Shown: piece by piece, positions 8,105 through 15,907 of the stretch
Numbering within the stretch: position 1 is the first letter of the stretch
Layout of the letters: each line of letters starts with the position of its first letter
From: Mycolicibacterium hassiacum DSM 44199
Lineage (GTDB): Bacteria > Actinomycetota > Actinomycetes > Mycobacteriales > Mycobacteriaceae
Assembly: GCF_900603025.1 (NCBI RefSeq)
Contig: NZ_LR026975.1
Span: forward strand, 3,534,001 to 3,598,000
DNA: 64,000 nucleotides
Direction of reading: 5' to 3'
Translations under genes and position numbers: made by a program
The notes under the pieces: model-generated
Seen by the model: only the letters and a program-made list of their open reading frames with translations
Told to the model about the DNA's origin: nothing
Database searches by the model: none

Positions 8105-8130
8105 TGTCACCTGTTCGTGCAGCAGACCCA
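8105..8130 (-). repeat. IS3-family element, right terminal inverted repeat
   Basis: 26 bases ending GTGCAGCAGACCCA. It is the exact partner of 6861-6886 and lies 45 bases upstream of the orfA start, so it may overlap the transposase promoter. Confidence 0.95.
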
Positions 8131-8235
8131 ATACGGTGCGCATCCGTTACCGAACCGGTTGTCCGACTCGGTCCGCCGGGCCGCCCACGAGACTAGCGTC
8201 GGGTGCCATCAACCAGTGACGGAAGGATGGCGCGC

Positions 8236-8694
8236 ATGTTGAAGGGCTTCAAAGAATTCCTCGCCCGGGGCAACATCGTCGACCTGGCGGTCGCGGTCGT
8301 GATCGGCACGGCGTTCACGGGCCTGGTCACGAAGTTCACCGACAGCGTCATTCAGCCGCTGATCAACCGGTTCGGCGGCGGCGGGGAGGCGGACTTCGGT
8401 TTCCTGCGCCCGGGCATCGGCGGCGGGGAGCATCTCGATTTCAACGTCGTGATCTCCGCGGCCATCAACTTCCTGATCATCGCGGCGGTCGTCTACTTCC
8501 TCGTCGTGCTGCCCTACAACACGCTGCGCAAGCGCGGTGAGGTCGAGCAGGCACAGGACACCGAGTTGTCGCTGCTCACCGAGATCCGCGATCTGCTGGC
8601 CGAAACCGGGAGCTCGTCCGGCGCGCACAGCGCGGCACCGGGGCGCGGGCCCAGCCCCGACACCGCCGACACGACGAGCGCCGACCGCACCTGA
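8236..8694 (+). CDS. mscL: Large-conductance mechanosensitive channel
   Basis: The pentameric inner-membrane channel opens on membrane tension to release solutes on hypo-osmotic shock. At 152 residues it closely follows M. tuberculosis MscL: N-terminal helix [21 protein letters not shown] with the pore-lining first membrane segment (about 15-43), a periplasmic loop, the second segment (about 70-90, ending [13 protein letters not shown]), and a cytoplasmic helix bundle ([11 protein letters not shown]). The ATG at 8236 is chosen by homology and by GGAAGG nine bases upstream. The ATG at 8227 would sit directly on the ribosome-binding site. It is convergent with mspA across a shared hairpin. Confidence 0.95.
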   Translation: MLKGFKEFLARGNIVDLAVAVVIGTAFTGLVTKFTDSVIQPLINRFGGGGEADFGFLRPGIGGGEHLDFNVVISAAINFLIIAAVVYFLVVLPYNTLRKRGEVEQAQDTELSLLTEIRDLLAETGSSSGAHSAAPGRGPSPDTADTTSADRT

Positions 8695-8703
8695 TCCCGA
8701 AAA

Positions 8704-8733
8704 AACAGCCCCCGGATCGCTCCGGGGGTTGTT
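8704..8733. terminator. Bidirectional hairpin terminator between mscL and mspA
   Basis: The strong stem CCCCCGGA / TCCGGGGG with loop TCGC is extended by AACAG pairing with TTGTT. It sits in the 65 bases between the converging mscL and mspA genes. The same hairpin recurs at 9938-9967 after the second mspA copy. Confidence 0.75.
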
Positions 8734-9416
8734 CTGCGCCGGTCGGGAGATTCGGAACGTCAGTTCATGTTCCAGGGCTCGCCGTAGGTGGTGACACTGT
8801 CACCGGTCGAGGAGATCAGCCGCGCGAACGGACGCAGCAGCACACCACCGGCCGCACCGGTCACCGTGCCATGCGCGTTCGACACCGCCACCTCACCGGT
8901 CGGACCCGCGACATCCACCGAGAACGTCGCGACCTCCTGAATACCCGGACCATTACCGAGATCCGCACTGATCGACACACCCGGGAACAGGTTCGGGGTG
9001 ATCACCGAGTCGAACAGCGGCCCTGGAACGAACCCGTCGTCGATCAGCGTGCCGTCGTCGATCAGGATGTTCGGCGTGGTGTAGCTGAAGTTGATCCCCA
9101 CACCCAGCGACCACGGGAACCCGATCTGGTAGCCCAACTCGAGCGTGCCCTCGAACTCCTCGGCCTCCGGCCCGTCGACGATGTACTTGGCCCGCCCGGA
9201 ATGGAACCACTCACGCGTCAGCCGGTTGCGGTCCAACGGAAACACACCGTTGAGGAACGTATCCCACTGCTGAATCGTCAGCGTCCGACCCTTGCCATCA
9301 ACGAGGCTGAGCTCATTGTCCAAGCCCGCATGCGAGGTGCCGGTGCCCACAAACACCGACGCGACAGCAGCCACCATCGCGACCAGCACCCGACTGAGTA
9401 CCTTCATGTTCTCCCT
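8709..9416 (-). repeat. Duplicated mspA block, copy 1
   Basis: This 708-bp block, from the terminator hairpin through the coding region to the AGGGAG ribosome-binding site, is repeated at 9943-10649. Reading both copies side by side I found no difference except one missing C in copy 2. Identity ends sharply at both edges. Confidence 0.93.
8760..9407 (-). CDS. mspA: MspA-family outer-membrane porin
   Basis: MspA octamers form the main hydrophilic pore of the mycolic-acid outer membrane in fast-growing mycobacteria. The 215-residue precursor has a 27-residue signal peptide (cleavage after GTSHA) and a mature part beginning GLDNELSLVDG, almost identical to M. smegmatis MspA as I remember it, through to the C terminus TTYGEPWNMN. 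The main difference is the constriction loop. After NILIDDG it reads TLIDDGFVPGPLFD, about four residues longer than MspA, with a second Asp-Asp pair. ATG 9407 has AGGGAG upstream. A nearly identical frameshifted copy lies at 9994-10640. Confidence 0.95.
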   Translation of the reverse strand: MKVLSRVLVAMVAAVASVFVGTGTSHAGLDNELSLVDGKGRTLTIQQWDTFLNGVFPLDRNRLTREWFHSGRAKYIVDGPEAEEFEGTLELGYQIGFPWSLGVGINFSYTTPNILIDDGTLIDDGFVPGPLFDSVITPNLFPGVSISADLGNGPGIQEVATFSVDVAGPTGEVAVSNAHGTVTGAAGGVLLRPFARLISSTGDSVTTYGEPWNMN

Positions 9417-9942
9417 AGCCATGTCCGATACGCGTCCGCCGCGAACGCGTAGCTGTTACCGGTTGGTCGGTGACCCGCCGCTGGGCCACCCACCGCGCTC
9501 GAGCAACGTGTGTCGTCGCTTAGTGACTTCACAGGTTGCTTTTACGCTCCGCTCAGTGTTGACAGGAGGAACATAACGGCACTGAGGCCAACCGGCAACG
9601 CGAGCAGCGACATTTATTCCCGATTCCCGGCCTGAACTGGAGTTATTCACAGTTTCTGTTCGCCGCGACGATAACGCTTGCGCGTTGCGGGCTACCGGGC
9701 GCAGGACCGCCGGGTCGGCCCGCTACCTCGGGTTTTGCCATGACGCTCGGCGGACCAACGCCATCCGGGCGATCGCAGCGAATTCTCGAGAATGACTAGC
9801 CAAACCGGCCCGATGGGTTTGCGGTGATCAAGATCACCGAGCCTTAACACCGGACGTCATCTCTGCGTAACACGGAATTAATCTTCGGCCACGCCGAATC
9901 GGTGTTGCCGGCCAATCTTTTCTGTCGGACAGAACAAAACAA
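9417..9942. other. Long upstream region of mspA copy 1 (no gene)
   Basis: These 526 bases contain no convincing gene. They form the leader/promoter region of the intact mspA gene. M. smegmatis mspA is known to have an unusually distant promoter and long leader, which would fit. The stretch holds a perfect 16-bp CRP-like palindrome at 9823-9838 and is more AT-rich than its surroundings in places (for example GGAATTAATC near 9881). Confidence 0.6.
9823..9838. promoter_or_regulatory. CRP-like palindrome GGTGATCAAGATCACC
   Basis: A perfect dyad whose core GTGA-N6-TCAC matches the CRP/FNR-type recognition pattern TGTGA-N6-TCACA except at the outermost positions. It lies about 415 bases before the mspA start, where a distal promoter is expected. 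Confidence 0.5.
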
Positions 9943-9967
9943 CCCCCGGATCGCTCCGGGGGTTGTT
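9938..9967. terminator. Hairpin terminator after mspA copy 2
   Basis: The same stem as at 8704-8733 (CCCCCGGA / TCCGGGGG, loop TCGC), here with perfect AACAA/TTGTT extension arms. It belongs to the duplicated mspA block. Confidence 0.7.
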
Positions 9968-10649
9968 CTGCGCCGGTCGGGAGATTCGGAACGTCAGTTC
10001 ATGTTCCAGGGCTCGCCGTAGGTGGTGACACTGTCACCGGTCGAGGAGATCAGCCGCGCGAACGGACGCAGCAGCACACCACCGGCCGCACCGGTCACCG
10101 TGCCATGCGCGTTCGACACCGCCACCTCACCGGTCGGACCCGCGACATCCACCGAGAACGTCGCGACCTCCTGAATACCCGGACCATTACCGAGATCCGC
10201 ACTGATCGACACACCCGGGAACAGGTTCGGGGTGATCACCGAGTCGAACAGCGGCCCTGGAACGAACCCGTCGTCGATCAGCGTGCCGTCGTCGATCAGG
10301 ATGTTCGGCGTGGTGTAGCTGAAGTTGATCCCCACACCCAGCGACCACGGGAACCCGATCTGGTAGCCAACTCGAGCGTGCCCTCGAACTCCTCGGCCTC
10401 CGGCCCGTCGACGATGTACTTGGCCCGCCCGGAATGGAACCACTCACGCGTCAGCCGGTTGCGGTCCAACGGAAACACACCGTTGAGGAACGTATCCCAC
10501 TGCTGAATCGTCAGCGTCCGACCCTTGCCATCAACGAGGCTGAGCTCATTGTCCAAGCCCGCATGCGAGGTGCCGGTGCCCACAAACACCGACGCGACAG
10601 CAGCCACCATCGCGACCAGCACCCGACTGAGTACCTTCATGTTCTCCCT
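9943..10649 (-). repeat. Duplicated mspA block, copy 2
   Basis: Same content as 8709-9416, one base shorter. Sequence left and right of the block is unrelated to that around copy 1, so the upstream control regions differ. Confidence 0.93.
9994..10640 (-). pseudogene. Frameshifted second mspA-type porin gene
   Basis: The N-terminal part (from 10640, MKVLSRVLVAMVAAVAS) and C-terminal part (ending TTYGEPWNMN) are both identical to the intact copy, but in different frames. The break is at 10367-10368, where copy 1 has CCC and this copy has CC. The shifted frame leaves the porin sequence after EGTLEL, so no functional pore would form. It could be a genuine recent inactivation or a base-calling or assembly error in a repeated region. 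The regions upstream of the two copies differ, so if intact it would be separately regulated. Confidence 0.85.
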
Positions 10650-10982
10650 TGCTGTGTCGACGGGCGCTCCGTGCGGATCCCGTGTCTACCTGTCGCCTGG
10701 CAACCACACCGTGACCGCACACCACGCCCGGTCGTCGCCATGCCCGGTGACACCAGGAACATAAACGCCCGGCTGGATAGTCGGCAATCTCACATCGCCG
10801 ATGAACTGTCGGCTGTTACACAGCGCTAACAGCGGGCGCCGCACGGGATTTCGACCCGGCCCGGTCGCGGGCCACGGTCTCGCCGCACCGGGCCGCCGCG
10901 CGGCCGGCGGGGCGCTCCGGGTCTGCGCCCACGTCATCACCCGGTCAGTTGATCGGTGGCGCTTTCGAAAGTTTGCCGCAGG
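10650..10982. other. Upstream region of mspA copy 2 (no gene)
   Basis: 333 bases without a convincing gene. It would contain the promoter and leader of the second mspA copy and the 3' end of the leftward mprA-to-small-ORF transcript. A short dyad near 10811-10831 (CTGTTACACAGCGCTAACAG) could be part of a terminator or operator. Confidence 0.45.
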
Positions 10983-11144
10983 TCATTGATGGTGGGGCGG
11001 CCGATTCTCCAGCAGCCAGCGGTCCCGTTCGACGTCCCGCGCGACATCGCGCACGTCGTCGTCATCGGCTTCCGACGACCGCAACGGATCGCCGAAGATC
11101 CGGTCGATCGCGTCCCGGGGATGCCGCTCGGACTCGGTCACCAT
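10983..11144 (-). CDS. Small charged conserved-looking protein, 53 aa
   Basis: This short frame begins ATG at 11144 with GAGGG just upstream and reads MVTESERHPRDAIDRIFGDP, then an acidic stretch (SSEADDDDVRD), ending DRWLLENRPPHHQ. Amphipathic charge, lack of low-complexity Arg/Pro translation and the Trp/His-rich tail make it look like a real small protein rather than a chance frame. It lies 55 bases downstream of moaB2 on the same strand and may be the last gene of the mprAB-pepD-moaB2 unit. No function can be given. A longer frame in this register is a shadow of moaB2. Confidence 0.5.
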   Translation of the reverse strand: MVTESERHPRDAIDRIFGDPLRSSEADDDDVRDVARDVERDRWLLENRPPHHQ

Positions 11145-11199
11145 CACCCTCGATGTGACGAAGATCACACAGGCTGCCCTAATGCACCGAGCGGCCGGA

Positions 11200-11778
11200 T
11201 CAGATCTCCAGGCTGGACAACTGGCCGATGATCTGGGTGGCCAGCGGACCCAACGTCGCCATCCCGTCGCGCACCGCGGCCCGGGAACCGGCCAGGTTGA
11301 CCACCAGCGTGCTGCCGGAGACCCCGGCCAGGCCGCGGGACACCCCGGCGTCGAGGATCCCGGCCGACAAGCCCGACGACCGCAGCGCCTCGGAGATGCC
11401 GAGCAGCTCGCGGTCGAGGATGTCGCGGGTCGCCTCCGGGGTGACGTCACGCGGGCTGACCCCGGTGCCGCCGACCGACACCACCAGGTCCACCCCGCCG
11501 ATGACCGCGGTGTTGAGCGCGTTGCGGATCTCGACCTCGTCGGCCGCGACCACCACCACCCCGTCGACGACGAAACCCGCCTCATTGAGCAGTTCGGTGA
11601 CCAGGGGCCCGCTGTGGTCCTCTTCGTCGCCGTGCGCGGTGCGGTCGTCGACGACCACCACCAGGGCCCGGCCCACCAGCTCCCGCGGCTTCTCCATGAA
11701 GCCAACCGTATACGCGGAGGACGACCTCGGCGCGGCCACGCGCAACTTCGTGCCCCCCGATCGCGGACGCGGGCTCAT
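11200..11778 (-). CDS. moaB2: Molybdopterin-binding MoaB/Mog-family protein (MoaB2-type)
   Basis: MoaB/Mog proteins adenylylate molybdopterin before metal insertion. The family core is clear: the N-terminal strand ALVVVVDDRTAHGDEEDHSG, the nucleotide/pterin motif VVSVGGTGVSPRDVTPEAT (about 96-114), and LAGVSGSTLVVNLAGSRAAV. ATG 11778 overlaps the pepD stop by four bases (ATGA), which supports coupled translation and 192 residues. An alternative ATG at 11697 gives 165 residues but has no ribosome-binding site. The mprA-mprB-pepD-moaB2 order is the one known from M. tuberculosis. Why a Moco gene travels with an envelope protease is not clear. Confidence 0.85.
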   Translation of the reverse strand: MSPRPRSGGTKLRVAAPRSSSAYTVGFMEKPRELVGRALVVVVDDRTAHGDEEDHSGPLVTELLNEAGFVVDGVVVVAADEVEIRNALNTAVIGGVDLVVSVGGTGVSPRDVTPEATRDILDRELLGISEALRSSGLSAGILDAGVSRGLAGVSGSTLVVNLAGSRAAVRDGMATLGPLATQIIGQLSSLEI

Positions 11779-13139
11779 CGCTGCGGCGCCTTACCGAGCG
11801 TGACCTCGACGGTCTGCGACCGGCCGGAGTCGTCCTGATAGGTCAACGTCACCTTCTCCCCCGGCGCCTTGGACCGCACCGCGGCGACCAGCGCGTTGGC
11901 GCTGTTGATCACCCGGTCGTCGACCCGGGTGACCACCACCCCGGCCGGCAGCCCGGCCTTGTCGGCGGCGCCACCCGCGGTCACCTCCACGATGCGTGCG
12001 CCGCCGCCCTTGCTTTCGTTGCCCACCTGCACACCCAGCGAGGCGTGCGAGGCCGAACCGGTCGCGATCAACTCCTCGGCGATCCGCTTGGCCTGGTCCA
12101 CCGGGATCGCGAAGCCCAGGCCGATCGAGCCGCCGTTGCTGCGCGGCCCCGAGTCGCTGCCGAGGGTGGCGATCGCGGAGTTCACCCCGATCAACTCGCC
12201 GTGCATGTTCACCAGCGCCCCACCCGAGTTGCCCGGATTGATCGCCGCGTCGGTCTGGATCGCGTCCAGCACGGTGTTCTGGTTGCGGGTGTCGCCGCCG
12301 GTGGCGACCGGACGGTTGAGCGCGCTGATGATCCCGGTCGTGACGGTGCCCTCCAGGCCGAGCGGCGAACCGATCGCCACCACGTCCTGTCCCACCCGCA
12401 GATCCGCCGACGAGCCCAGCGTGATCGGGGTCAGGTCGTTGACGTCCTTGGCGCGCACCACCGCGATGTCGCTGGCGGGATCGGCGCCGACCACCTCGAA
12501 ACCGGTCGTCCTGCCGTCGGCGAACGTCACCTTGGTCTCCGCGTTGGGCGGGCCGTCGACCGCGGCCGAGATGACGTGGTGGTTGGTCAGGATCAGCCCG
12601 TCGGAGGACCAGACGATGCCCGACCCCTCTTCGGCGGCCCGGCCCATGATGACCTCGAGCTTGACGACGCTCGGTACCACCTTTGCGGCGACCTGCTCGA
12701 CCGAGCCGACCGGCACGCTGCTGGCCGGCACTCCCGGGGTGGTGCCGTCGACCGCGGCCGTGACCGCAGGCGGATCGGGCTGCATGAGCAGCGCCACGCC
12801 GCCGCCCACCCCGGCCGACACCATCGCGATGGCCAACGCGCCCACGGTCAGAACGCCTGCGCGGGAACGCTTGTGCGAGTCCGCCGAGGGCTGGGGATAA
12901 CCGCTCGGCTGCGGGGCGCTCGGATACGGGTCGTACGGTGCCCGCGGGGCCTGGGTCACGTAACGCCAGTCCTGCTGCGGGCGCCAGTCGTAACCCGGGT
13001 ACGTCGGCTGCCGGCCCGAGTAGCCGGGCGCCGAGTATCCACCACCGGGCGCCTGCCCCGGCTGCGGCTGCGGCGAATACCTCGGGTGGTTCGTCATCTG
13101 CTGCGATCGTTCTTTCTCGTGTGCGGATGGAGTCGACAT
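11775..13139 (-). CDS. pepD: HtrA-like serine protease PepD
   Basis: PepD is a membrane-anchored periplasmic protease/chaperone of the envelope-stress response. A Pro/Gln/Tyr-rich cytoplasmic N terminus (about 1-90) leads to one membrane segment (GVLTVGALAIAMVSAGVGGG), a trypsin-like domain with His in LTNHHVI, Asp in ASDIAVVR and Ser in NPGNSGGALV, then a C-terminal PDZ domain (SLGVQV to the end). Length 454. The start may instead be the ATG at 13097 (MTNHPRYSP); neither has a strong ribosome-binding site. An MprA-box-like repeat at 13180-13198 precedes it, so MprA probably controls it separately from mprAB. Confidence 0.92.
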   Translation of the reverse strand: MSTPSAHEKERSQQMTNHPRYSPQPQPGQAPGGGYSAPGYSGRQPTYPGYDWRPQQDWRYVTQAPRAPYDPYPSAPQPSGYPQPSADSHKRSRAGVLTVGALAIAMVSAGVGGGVALLMQPDPPAVTAAVDGTTPGVPASSVPVGSVEQVAAKVVPSVVKLEVIMGRAAEEGSGIVWSSDGLILTNHHVISAAVDGPPNAETKVTFADGRTTGFEVVGADPASDIAVVRAKDVNDLTPITLGSSADLRVGQDVVAIGSPLGLEGTVTTGIISALNRPVATGGDTRNQNTVLDAIQTDAAINPGNSGGALVNMHGELIGVNSAIATLGSDSGPRSNGGSIGLGFAIPVDQAKRIAEELIATGSASHASLGVQVGNESKGGGARIVEVTAGGAADKAGLPAGVVVTRVDDRVINSANALVAAVRSKAPGEKVTLTYQDDSGRSQTVEVTLGKAPQR

Positions 13140-13179
13140 CTGGTGAACGTCGATCCGGTGTTCAAGGTTGCCCGCTGCG

Positions 13180-13198
13180 GCTGAGAATCCACTTAGAG
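13180..13198 (-). promoter_or_regulatory. MprA-box-like direct repeat before pepD
   Basis: On the coding strand: CTCTAAGT, GGA, TTCTCAGC. That is two loosely matching 8-bp direct repeats separated by three bases, 19 bp in all, with the same geometry as the site before mprA. It lies in the mprB-pepD gap, 41 bases before the upstream pepD start and 83 before the downstream one. Confidence 0.6.
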
Positions 13199-13256
13199 TT
13201 CCCAGCGGTGCGGACCCCGGTGGTGCTCGCGCGCGACCGGTTTCCCGTCGTCCTCG

Positions 13257-14753
13257 TCAATCATCGTCGGCGCCGACTGGCGACCGGGGTACGTCGGCGT
13301 CCGCGTGTCGTTGCACCGCTTCGGGCATCGGCCGGCCGGGCAACACGATGTGGATCGCGGTGCCGGGCGGCTGGGCGGCCGGGTCGGCGTAGTCGACCCG
13401 CAGCGCCCCACCGTGTTTGAGCACAACCTGTTTCACGATCGCCAACCCCAGCCCGGAGCCGGGCATCGAGCGCGCCGACGCCGACCGGAAGAACCGTTCG
13501 AACACCAGGTGACGCTCCTGCGGCGGGATGCCCGGGCCCTGGTCGGTGATGACGAGCTCGGCGTGGCCGGGATCGATCTGGTACAACCGGACACCGACCC
13601 GCCCGCCGGGTGGACTCCACTTGGCGGCGTTGTCGAGAACGTTGAGCACCGCGCGGCCCAGCCCGCTGCTGTCGCCGATCACCTGCCACGGCGTCACCGT
13701 CACCTCGAACTCGATGTCGCTGCGCCGCCGCCGGACCCGCTCCAGGGAGCGGTCGATGACCTCGGTCATGTCCACCGGTTCGTGGACCACCGCACCGGCG
13801 TCGTCACGGGTGAGGTCGACCAGATCGCCCACCAGCGTGGACAATTCCTCGATCTGCGCGATGACGTCGGCCCGCAGGCCGGCCATCTCCTCCTCGGGCA
13901 GCCGGGGCGCACCCGGCTGCGAGGACGCCATCAGCAGCTCGACGTTGGTGCGCAGCGACGTCAGCGGGGTGCGCAGCTCGTGCCCCGCATCGCTGACCAG
14001 CCGGGCCTGCCGATCACGCGACTCGGCCAGGGCCCGCAGCATCATGTTGAACGCCTCGGTCAGCCGGGCCAGCTCGTCGCTGCCGTGCACCGGGATCGGG
14101 CGGAGGTCGTCGGTGCGGGCCACCCGTTCGGCGGCCTCGGTCAGCCGGGCGACCGGACGCAGACCCGCCCGCGCCACCGCCCCGCCCGCGACGGCGGCGA
14201 TCGCCATGCCGATGCCGCCGACGATCAACAGCACCGACCCCAACCGTTTGAGCAGCTGATCGGTGGGCTTGAGGCTCTTGGAGATGACCAGCGAACTGCC
14301 GTTGGTCAGATGCAGTGCCAGCACCCGCTGCTGGTCGACCGAGCGTTTCGACATCCACAGCTCGCCGCGCATCACCGCCCGCTCGGGCTCGCCGATCGGC
14401 AGCGACTGGCCCTCCTGGTTGGCGGTGTAGGTGAACCGGCCGGGGCTGACCAGCATGGCGTTGACGTCGGAGTAGGCGGTGCCCTCGATGGCCTTGGCCG
14501 GATCGCTGGACAGCGCCCCGCTTTCGATCAGCAGCCGGGCCCGGCTGTGCAGCTGCTGATCGATGTCGTCGTAGAGCGCCCGCGACACCACGGCGTAGAC
14601 GGCGACGGCCATCAGCACCACCACCATCGCGACCATCGACATCGCCAGCAGCATCACCCGCCAGCGCAGCGACAGCGAGCTCGTCGTGGGCTGACCCGCC
14701 TGCGGCGGCGGGGGCAGCCGGTGCTGGGGGGCTGGCATGGGCGGAACCGACAT
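13257..14753 (-). CDS. mprB: Envelope-stress sensor histidine kinase MprB
   Basis: The inner-membrane kinase senses envelope stress and phosphorylates or dephosphorylates MprA. Its 498 residues run as follows: membrane segment (about 31-55), extracytoplasmic sensor domain, second membrane segment (about 165-188), HAMP, dimerisation domain with the phospho-acceptor His in SDAGHELRTPLTSL, then the ATP-binding domain with N box (NVLDNAAKWSP), G1 (DQGPGIP) and G2 (GSGLGLAIV). The start codon overlaps the mprA stop by one base (TGATG), so translation is coupled. The C-terminal tail is Asp-rich. Confidence 0.95.
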   Translation of the reverse strand: MSVPPMPAPQHRLPPPPQAGQPTTSSLSLRWRVMLLAMSMVAMVVVLMAVAVYAVVSRALYDDIDQQLHSRARLLIESGALSSDPAKAIEGTAYSDVNAMLVSPGRFTYTANQEGQSLPIGEPERAVMRGELWMSKRSVDQQRVLALHLTNGSSLVISKSLKPTDQLLKRLGSVLLIVGGIGMAIAAVAGGAVARAGLRPVARLTEAAERVARTDDLRPIPVHGSDELARLTEAFNMMLRALAESRDRQARLVSDAGHELRTPLTSLRTNVELLMASSQPGAPRLPEEEMAGLRADVIAQIEELSTLVGDLVDLTRDDAGAVVHEPVDMTEVIDRSLERVRRRRSDIEFEVTVTPWQVIGDSSGLGRAVLNVLDNAAKWSPPGGRVGVRLYQIDPGHAELVITDQGPGIPPQERHLVFERFFRSASARSMPGSGLGLAIVKQVVLKHGGALRVDYADPAAQPPGTAIHIVLPGRPMPEAVQRHADADVPRSPVGADDD

Positions 14754-15451
14754 CAGGGCGGGGTTTCGCGCAGGACGTAACCCACCCCGCGCACGGTGTG
14801 GATGAGCCGAGGCTCACCGGCCGCCTCGGTCTTGCGGCGCAGGTAGCCGATGTACACCTCGAGCGCGTTTCCGGACGTGGGAAAGTCGTAGCCCCACACC
14901 TCCTCGAGGATGCGGCTGCGGGTGAGCACCCGGCGCGGGTTGGAGATGAGCATCTCCAGCAGCGCGAACTCGGTGCGGGTCAGGCTGATCTCCCGGTTGC
15001 CGCGCCGGACCTCGCGGGTCACCGGATCCAGCGACAGGTCGGCGAACGTCAACGGTCCCGACGAGGTCTCGGATCCGTTGGTGGAGCCGGTGCGGCGCAG
15101 CAGCGCCCGCATCCGCGCCAGCAGTTCCTCGAGCGCGAACGGTTTCGGCAGGTAGTCGTCGGCGCCGGCGTCCAGCCCGGCCACCCGTTCGGAGACCGAG
15201 TCGCGCGCGGTGAGCACCAGGATCGGCAGGTCGTCACCGGTGCTGCGGAGCCGACGGCACACCTCGAGCCCGTCCAGCCGCGGCATCATCACGTCGAGCA
15301 CCAGCGCGTCGGGCCGATCGTTGGCGATCATCTCGAGAGCCTCGACCCCGTCCTGGGCGAGCTCGACCGAGTACCCGTTGAAGGACAGCGAACGGCGCAG
15401 CGATTCCCGCACCGCGCGATCGTCGTCGACGACAAGAATGCGCACAGCCAC
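14753..15451 (-). CDS. mprA: OmpR-family response regulator MprA
   Basis: The 232-residue regulator has a receiver domain (VDDDRAV, phospho-acceptor Asp in LVLDVMMP, switch residues ARDSVSER and [11 protein letters not shown]) and a winged-helix DNA-binding domain ([36 protein letters not shown]). It is nearly identical to M. tuberculosis MprA as I recall it. It heads the leftward unit mprA-mprB-pepD-moaB2. A 19-bp MprA-box lies 16 bases upstream of the start, which predicts autoregulation. Confidence 0.96.
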   Translation of the reverse strand: MAVRILVVDDDRAVRESLRRSLSFNGYSVELAQDGVEALEMIANDRPDALVLDVMMPRLDGLEVCRRLRSTGDDLPILVLTARDSVSERVAGLDAGADDYLPKPFALEELLARMRALLRRTGSTNGSETSSGPLTFADLSLDPVTREVRRGNREISLTRTEFALLEMLISNPRRVLTRSRILEEVWGYDFPTSGNALEVYIGYLRRKTEAAGEPRLIHTVRGVGYVLRETPP

Positions 15452-15466
15452 AGTGTCAACCCCCTA

Positions 15467-15485
15467 ACTGAGAGTGACCTGAGAG
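15467..15485 (-). promoter_or_regulatory. MprA box before mprA
   Basis: On the coding strand: CTCTCAGG, TCA, CTCTCAGT. Two 8-bp direct repeats match at seven of eight positions across a 3-bp spacer, 19 bp overall. This is the architecture described for the MprA box, and it sits directly upstream of mprA. Confidence 0.8.
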
Positions 15486-15498
15486 GTGCGCAAGAAGG

Positions 15499-15672
15499 TC
15501 AGCGACGATCGAGATCGATCAGCCCCAGCCGAGCGGCCTTGAGCAGGCGCCGCGGCACCTTGTACTGACGGCCGGCGACGTTCACGCCGACCAGTTCGAC
15601 TCGCTTGGCCTTCCACTGGGAGCGCCGGCTGCGAGTGTTCGCGCGCGACATCCTTCGCTTGGGCACAGCCAT
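15499..15672 (-). CDS. rpmF: 50S ribosomal protein L32
   Basis: The 57-residue protein begins [20 protein letters not shown], the standard L32 N terminus. The start ATG at 15672 has AGGAGAG upstream. No cysteine is present, so this is a zinc-free form without the CxxC ribbon. It lies just upstream of mprA in the same direction, with the MprA box in the gap. Its leader contains a dyad GGGGTAC-CGG-GTACCCC (about 15695-15711). Confidence 0.95.
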   Translation of the reverse strand: MAVPKRRMSRANTRSRRSQWKAKRVELVGVNVAGRQYKVPRRLLKAARLGLIDLDRR

Positions 15673-15837
15673 GGTGAAGTCTCTCCTTCTGCGGGGGTAC
15701 CGGGTACCCCGGGGGTTGCACTGAAGTATGTGCCGCGCGGCTGGATCGGGCGTCGGCAAGTGCTCCTCAGGATAGCCGGTGAGCTGGGCGGCCTCCAAAA
15801 CCAGCCAACCCGTACCCGGACCGGCCCCGCTCCGGCT

Positions 15838-15853
15838 AACCTACCGGTTGGTT
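15838..15853. promoter_or_regulatory. Operator-like dyad before the AtuA operon
   Basis: AACCTACCGGTTGGTT is a near-palindrome matching its reverse complement at 14 of 16 positions. It lies 55 bases before the start of the AtuA-like gene, where a TetR-type repressor of a catabolic operon would bind. No regulator gene is adjacent, so the binder is unknown. Confidence 0.4.
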
Positions 15854-15907
15854 GGCACTGTGACTGCCGTCACGGACAGCACGACTGCATGGAAGGAGCC
15901 CGCCGGG

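Larger units (their letters stand above)
6861..8130 (-). mobile_element. IS3-family insertion sequence, 1270 bp
   Basis: The element is bounded by perfect 26-bp terminal inverted repeats: 6861-6886 begins TGGGTCTGCTGCACG, and 8105-8130 is its exact reverse complement ending CAGCAGACCCA. The ends start TG and end CA as in IS3. It carries two overlapping genes, orfA and orfB, with a -1 frameshift arrangement, and a complete DDE catalytic set. No target-site duplication is seen: the flanks read ATCGAA on the left and ATACGG on the right. Both genes appear intact, so it may be active or recently so. Confidence 0.93.

Noticed and set aside
8692..8735. Short hairpin considered as a CRISPR or attachment site
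   Set aside because: It is a single terminator-type stem between convergent genes, repeated only because the mspA block is duplicated. No spacers and no cas genes.
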